A stretch of DNA of 64,000 bases from Echinarachnius parma (taxonomy: Eukaryota; Echinodermata; Echinoidea; Clypeasteroida; Echinarachniidae), in assembly GCA_037951105.1 (NCBI GenBank), contig JBAMJV010002084.1, forward strand, positions 1 through 64,000, in the 5' to 3' direction. The notes below the pieces were generated by a model, which was given only the letters and a program-made list of their open reading frames with translations, did no database searches and was not told the DNA's origin. Of the stretch, positions 57,946 to 64,000 are shown piece by piece. Numbering within the stretch: position 1 is the first letter of the stretch; each line of letters starts with the position of its first letter. The translations under genes and the position numbers were made by a program.

Positions 57946-60700
57946 CTATCAGGACAAAATGGGTAAAAAAAAAAAAAAAAAGCTTACAATTTTCTGATTA
58001 CATTACTATAGGAAAGAAGAGCAGAACTGACATTAAAATTTGCTTCAAAATGTGGTAGATATATTGAAAAATACACATTTGTGTTCCAAGACATTGTAGA
58101 ATAATGACATTTATAATAATTCATAAATCAATAATAATTATATGGCACTTAACAGGTGTTAAAGGGCAACTTATAATATCTTACAACTAATATGTGTGCT
58201 GCATAAAATCAAAATACCGAATTGCAATTATATCAACACCAATGCCAGAAATAAACTTTTTTTTCCTTTTGGCCCAGTCAAGGCAAGTACAAATTAAAGA
58301 AGATTATTCACATTTTAGAGGTCAAAAACATGACAAATTATATACATTATTTACGCATATGACAAATTATGTTATATTTGGTAGCTCATTCAGACAAGTA
58401 TTGCTGACATTTTGGTGGCCCAGAGGAAATTTTTAGTGGCCCAGGGCCATTGGGCCTGTGCTACTTTTGAGAATTGCTAACACTATCACTAACAATAAAA
58501 CAAATGTGATGCAAGCACTACTATTACATCACATAGGCTACATGCTGGCAAGTACCCAGTAGTACAGATGAAAGGAAAAGGTGAAGAGGAAGAAGAAGAT
58601 GCTTTCATTGACCAAAATCAGTTTGCGAGAAAGTCCAAATAAGAAGATACACATACATGTACCACTATCTTCATTCTACACATTTCAGTGTAAGTTCTGA
58701 TTTGTTGTGGCAAAGCGACTGATGGATCTGTCTATATGTTGGAAAGTTGCCAAGAAATTATTGCCTTGATTATTATGCCCACATTATCCACAGCCCACGA
58801 CACATGCTATCTTGAGCTATCTTGTCTCCCGACTCAACTCATTTCCTCATCTTTCTCACAGAGATTAACAAAGTCCGAGGAGAGTTGTTAAAGCTAAAGA
58901 ACCGGTTTGGGAATCCCTGAAAGCAATCTAGTAACATTATCAGAATCCCAAAACGTACATGTACTTTTAAAAGTAGATCTCTAACAGTTCTAACATGCCC
59001 CATTGGATGTATCTTACCCATATGAACATGTACAAATGTACATGTAACAGGTTTCTGTTTTCTGAATTCTGCTTTTGTTATTATAAAGATATTTATAACA
59101 TACAAATTAGGATTTGAAAGTCTCCATGGGAGGCTTTCAACTGTATACAAAGTTAGTGCAATGAGCTAGCAAACATCACTTTGCATGTTTGATCATTACT
59201 CAGTCATATGATATTCATTTTACATTGATTTTTTACACATCACTCGGTGGACATATCAGATTACAGAAATATACATGTTATCAACCCCTTATCAGATTTT
59301 ACAAATGTCAAACAAGTTACTAGATTCCTTTAAAACAAAAACTGTAAATATTTGCTTGCATCCCCAACTGTCTGAAAGAATTCATCATTTACTCATCTTT
59401 AAAATACAAAGACAATACAAAGACAATAAATGCCTTGAACTGGACTTTTTGAACCATCAACTATTGTACATATTGTATAACAAGATGCACAGTTGGTACA
59501 AACACAAATAGTAGTATACATTCGGACACTCGATGAGACAACAGTGGGATATGGAGGATTTCAGTAGGTTAACCTTTGTATGTTTTTCTTCACAAGTCCC
59601 AACATGAAATGTTTATCAAATTATTTGATCCTGGACTGAAATGCTCTTAGAACATTGATCCCTTTAAACCACATTGATGGGAGCTGGTGGGAGCCTTCTC
59701 AAAAAGTTGAAGCCTCTGTATTTATCAACATGATTGCTTGTCAATGGAGCTAATCCAACAGCCATAACCCTCACATGAAGATAGTCCTTGTGGTTGGGTA
59801 GCTGAGATCACCTCAATCCCAAGCTAGGAAATCAGACAAGAGCCATTGTTTCCTCTAATATTGTCTGATGACATATGATGGACGCATCACTCAACAGCAA
59901 TTAACGTGTTCACTATTTCACTTTGCAATTCCCATATAGTTAATTCAGGGCCAACCAGGTTCCCAGTAATGTGTTAAATGTAATCATACAAACATGTGCA
60001 TCAATATGGCATTATATTTATTAGCATATTTGAACTGTTAACAAGGATATATTTTTTTTCTTCATAATTCATTGTTTTCAATATCATGTTGGAAAGAATA
60101 ATGGTCTTCTTGCATAAAGGAAAATCAAAATGTCATCCTTTTTTTGAAAATTTGTGTACCATATTTTCCAAAGACACTCAAATGCCTATTAAAGTAAACC
60201 CAGTTTATCACTTATATAATAATTTTGTCTTATCAGTAAACATTATTTACACATATTATTAGTGACAACTTTTACAATATTCACAGAAGGCTGTTATTGA
60301 TAATCACACCTAAAGTAATATACCAGCTGCGGAAAGTGTAAAATGAAGTTCCAAAGCTAGCTAAGACAAGATATCAACTTAGAAATGAACTATATCAATA
60401 TATCACTCTAATTGTCAAATTTTCTTTTTTTCTTTTAGTGTCATTGCATTGCATGATTACTTCCCTTTAAAATGGTACATTATTTGTCATTTATTTCAGA
60501 TCGGGGAATATGCAGTGCGTTTCAGAATGGAGGACGGTCAGAAGTCTAATATGGCAAAATGGGCCGTTAGTATTCAGTTGGGAAAATTGACTCTTGTGTC
60601 GTATTTTGTAAAGTTCAAGTTGTATCAAAGATTGTTTAAATGATTTAAACCTATCAAATTTGCTATTGTTGTAAAGCCCAATTGCCTATAGATCACCTGC
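57946..60700. other. Upstream GIT intron, first part
   Basis: A poly-A run lies at 57965-57980. Family H copy is at about 58916-59329 (right TTAA at 59330-59333). Otherwise unassigned; no ankyrin or Arf GAP exon is seen on the minus strand. Confidence 0.5.
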
Positions 60701-60709
60701 TACAAATAC

Positions 60710-60905
60710 TCCTTCATACCCCGGACCATACCTGAGTGGAATTCACTGCCGTCAGAAGTAACAACAATACCAGACAAGGACAAATTCAAGCAAGCAATTC
60801 AACCCACCACCCCTGAGCAAAGCAAACAGTAAAAAACTCTTCAGCGCAACACCCTGTCCGGTTGGCCCCTGCATTGGGGCGTTGGACAGTATCCAGAAGA
60901 AGAAG
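60710..60905 (+). pseudogene. Non-LTR retrotransposon C-terminal tail and 3' end
   Basis: The plus strand reads PEWNSLPSEVTTIPDKDKFK and ends at a stop near 60829-60831. Then come a short 3' UTR and a GAA repeat (60895-60911). The WNSLP motif before the stop is characteristic of CR1/RTE-like element tails. 5'-truncated; lies antisense to GIT. Confidence 0.75.
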
Positions 60906-60911
60906 AAGAAG

Positions 60912-62258
60912 ATCATGTCCATAACAATTTTATTAGCACGTTAAGTATGGTAGAGCTGAATATGGGGGAGGGTCGAAAGTGAAATGTTGCAAAATGCATT
61001 TCATTTTGCGAAATTGAAGGCGTTGCATCAAAAATCGACTATTGGAGGAGATGTTTTTTGGTTTTGCCTTGCATAATCATCATTCAGTAAATTTAGCATC
61101 ATGTGAAAGTATGTTATTTTTCCTTAAAATTACATGTATGTCTCACCTGTAATAATTATGCTATCGGGGTGTGTGCAGTTAAGTCGGATATGGGGGTACA
61201 TTAAAGCTATTAATTTAATATCGTGGCTTCTTGTTTCAAGATTCCGGTAAGAGATTGTTTTATTAATCATAACCATATCATCATTACATTTTGCACTATC
61301 GAAAAGCTCATTAATTAATCTTGAATATGATATCTCATTTGTAATGATTATGCTGCATGTGTGTGTGCAGTAAAGGAAAACTCTCAAACTTGATGTATTG
61401 AAAATGCATTAAATTTCCCTTAAAACTACACAAACTGCCAGATCTGGTATATTAGCGCCCTCTTTGACTGTGTAGGTATGCCCTGTTTAGCACATATCAA
61501 ATGGCAAAACGGTACACTTTGCAACATGTAATTTTAGGCCCATACATTCAGAGATACTGCACACACCTCAATCACATAACCATTACGAATTGGGCATCAT
61601 TTTATTGAAAAATCAACACGCTTCCACATGATGTTGAATTATATAATGATTATGTAAAGTAAAGTACTAAGATATCTCCACAAAAAGTTGTTTTTGGATG
61701 CAACGCCTTCAATTTAACACAATCAAATGCAATTTTTGTAACATTTCTCAGTCGATCCTCCCCAATATTCACCTTTACTGTACATACTCGCTTTCATAAT
61801 CATTACAAGTGAGGTGTCATTGGAAAGGTAGTTGAACAGGCTTTCTTCTGATACCGTATTCAGCACTATCTCTTCATTGTCAATATATTTATTGTCAAAA
61901 GAATTTGAACTTGAGAAAGACTGTGATATGAGAGTCAGACCTACCGACTAAGGTTGTTGGCGCATTTTGCGACATTTGACTTCTGACCTTCCCCCATTCT
62001 CAAATATACTGCGCATACCCTGTAATACGGATTGGTACCATTTTAAAGAGTAATACACACCCTTTCAAGTGATACCAAACATAACCAGCATGATTTCATA
62101 TGAAAAGAGATTTACTCAATCAAAGTTGAGTTTCCACAAAATTTTTGAGGGGTTTAATTTGTGGTGAATTGTATGATGCTTTAACATTATGCACTCCATG
62201 CCAAAGAGAAAATACAAATGAAAGACTCTGGCTAGAAGCACCAAATACAACTGATGTT
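60912..62258. other. Upstream GIT intron, unassigned
   Basis: CATTTTGC/GCGTTGCATC wording recurs at 60995-61035 and, inverted, near 61690-61715 (GATGCAACGCCTTCAATTT), suggesting a decayed palindromic element of about 700 bp. Confidence 0.45.
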
Positions 62259-62960
62259 TAACCCTAAAAAGGCCGGGCTATTTGAGGTCTTCCTACGGCC
62301 GGAGGGGGGCCATAATGGCCCCCCCTTAAGATCTCGGCCGCAAAGCGGCCGATCGCCGTGAAAATTTGCATGCATGATGAGTGAAGTGTATAGAATACAA
62401 TGGTAATTTCAATTTTTTGAAAAATGTATTAATTTGCATATTTATGGTAATTTATGCAAATAAGGTCATAAAATTCATATTTTTACCCATAAATCATATA
62501 TTCTTCTTAATCAAACTCTGGTTTTCACTACATATATTCTTTAGAGCATTTGGAATAATAATACGACAACAAATTTGGAAGAGCCAGGTTCTTCCTTATG
62601 TTTTCTATTGTTTTTAAAATTTCTTATGTATTTCTTTGTTTTTGTTTACTTATGTATTTTATTGTTTTTGTTGATTATTTTATTTCTAACTATAATTCAA
62701 CTATTTTGAACCCCAAAACAAACATATAAAATGTAAACAGGACCAAATAACCAATGATATACCTCCTTTTACGAAAAGTGATATTTCCATATATGTTTTG
62801 TACACAAATCACGAAATTGAGCGATTTTCGGGCTGACATGCATAGACAAAAAAAGGTCACGTGACTTCGTAACGGTAGGTCAGATTTTCAAAAATTTTGT
62901 TTTAAAATATGCGCAAGACCCAAAAGAAAAAATTCACCAAGCAGCGGCGCGTCATCTTAC
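62259..62960 (+). mobile_element. TTAACCCT element, copy near window end
   Basis: Begins TTAACCCTAAAAAGGCCGGG and shares AATTTGCATATTTATGGTAA, GGTCACGTGACTT and GCGCAAGACCCAAAAGAAAA with 19173-20283. It lacks the nested 379-bp insertion and keeps a GGGGGGCCATAATGGCCCCCCC palindrome there, so it shows the empty site. Its 3' end is replaced by a DR1-bearing repeat fragment. Confidence 0.75.
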
Positions 62961-62980
62961 CGCGTTTTGGAGCAATAAAA

Positions 62981-63125
62981 ACTAGATGGATCTTCGACTG
63001 CGCGCAGTCGAAAATTATGCCTCCGCTATCACGCAATTTTTATATCGAGCCAAAATCAACATGCACTGAATACTGTAAACTCAATTTTGATGGTAATTTT
63101 ATATCACAATTACGAGCTATTTTGT
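62981..63125 (+). repeat. DR1-bearing repeat, 5' fragment
   Basis: CTAGATGGATCTTCGACTGC to about TATCACAATTACGAGC. No TGACCT block. Confidence 0.75.
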
Positions 63126-63578
63126 GGCTCATACTTATATGGATTTACGGAAAATATAAGTTATATAAAGAAAACATGCACTGTATTTCGCGGTAATAAA
63201 GACATTGGACATTGGTATTACCGCTCCATCGACTAAAGCAAAGTTGCATATTAAATGATTATTGCAACTTAATAACCTTGGTAGCCAAAATGAGCCTTTT
63301 TAACAGAGAGAATAAACTTTTTTAATGAATAAGTTAAAGAATGATTCAACAATTAATGTGGCTCATAAAAAGGTCATATTTATGTAGATATATAATAAAA
63401 ATATATTACGTAATTATGAGTTATACGAAGTAAACATGCTTTGTTCTACATGTTTCGCGATAATAAAGGAATTTGGCATTAGTATTACCGCTCCCTCGAC
63501 TATTTATGATAAGACCCAGACAGTGTAAAATGGCAAGGAACAATACTAAAGCGAAGTTGCATATCAACTTATTGCAAC
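63126..63578. repeat. Unassigned with internal duplication
   Basis: Two similar blocks (63120-63240 and 63360-63510) share AACATGC...TTTCGCG(G/A)TAATAAAG and GGCATTAGTATTACCGCTCC-type wording, suggesting a tandem duplication of about 280 bp. Confidence 0.5.
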
Positions 63579-63776
63579 CTATTGAACAGAGAGAATACAA
63601 TTTGACTTTAAAAGGAAAAGGAATGCAGGAAAAGGTGAAAGAATGGCAGCATCTTTGACACTAGATGGCAGACTGTTCCACACTCTAGGCAAACGACGTG
63701 ATGGCGAACAAAAAAGAGATTGTGTTCTAGAAGTTAGATGCTGAAACGTCAAACTGTCAGGGTGTCGAGGATTCAC
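63579..63776 (-). pseudogene. Non-LTR retrotransposon C-terminal fragment
   Basis: Minus-strand motifs RLPRVWNSLPSSVKDAA and FLFLLKSNCILSVQ match the tail of CR1/jockey-type elements. Only the last about 60 residues survive. Confidence 0.7.
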
Positions 63777-63894
63777 AATTATGTTTCCAGAGTGTTTTGA
63801 AAGAGCATGCAGCTTTAATGGCAGAATAAACGTTATTTGATCAAAATTGGTTCAGAAATGGCTGAAAGCCTGAAATATCAATAAATATCTCCGA

Positions 63895-64000
63895 TCGGTA
63901 AACCCCCACTTGGTCTAAACCCGCTTCGTCTAATATCCACTTCGTCTAATCCTACATAGTCTAAACCCATTTCGTCTATAACCACTTGGTCCAATAGCCG
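63895..64000 (+). repeat. About 17-bp CACTTCGTCTAATA minisatellite (runs off window)
   Basis: Six or more units of the type CCACTT(C/G)GTCTAATA, varying at several positions; it continues past 64000. Confidence 0.8.

Noticed and set aside
60449..60643. Candidate upstream GIT or other exon on the plus strand.
   Set aside because: Wrong strand for GIT, no domain, no convincing splice sites.

Overview
The window is animal nuclear DNA: AT-rich, with short exons and consensus splice sites separated by long introns that are packed with transposon remnants. The host gene is metazoan (a GIT-family Arf GAP adaptor). The repeat content looks most like a sea urchin or another marine deuterostome: short inverted-repeat elements, a tRNA-like SINE, ACGG/TGACCT-rich interspersed repeats, and AAT microsatellites. 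The species call is inference; the GIT call is not in doubt.

Layout. Twelve coding exons of GIT lie on the minus strand from 57945 down to the stop codon at 8018-8020. All splice phases agree, giving an uninterrupted 584-residue C-terminal part. It starts just after the ankyrin repeats and contains both Spa2-homology modules, the acidic tyrosine segment, the coiled coil, a proline-rich linker and the paxillin-binding focal-adhesion-targeting-like domain. The Arf GAP and ankyrin exons must lie beyond 64000. Positions 1-8017 are 3' of the coding region and 57946-64000 are in the next upstream intron; I see no other host gene in either.

The rest is repeats. (1) Many non-autonomous DNA elements have terminal inverted repeats. 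A large group is flanked by TTAA (piggyBac-like), others by TA (pogo/mariner-like), and one 118-bp hAT-type element has a perfect 8-bp target duplication. Several are nested and a few sit within 10-20 bp of GIT splice sites. (2) A dispersed repeat with an about 150-bp internal period carries TGACCTTTGACCT, a nuclear-receptor DR1-type site. (3) An about 3.4-kb inverted element (34364-37755) has arms that are arrays of CCAAGATGGCGGCC-like units. (4) Broken non-LTR retrotransposon fragments lie at 12.9-13.6, 15.3-17.2, 60.7 and 63.6-63.8 kb. (5) There are four copies of a tRNA-like SINE, a 53-bp satellite with a 106-bp higher-order period, and inverted minisatellites.

The most notable local structure is 27.9-31.7 kb. 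The GIT coiled-coil exon is followed upstream by at least three degenerate copies of its 5' half and flank. TTAA elements have inserted into some copies and not others, so the copies show the empty sites.
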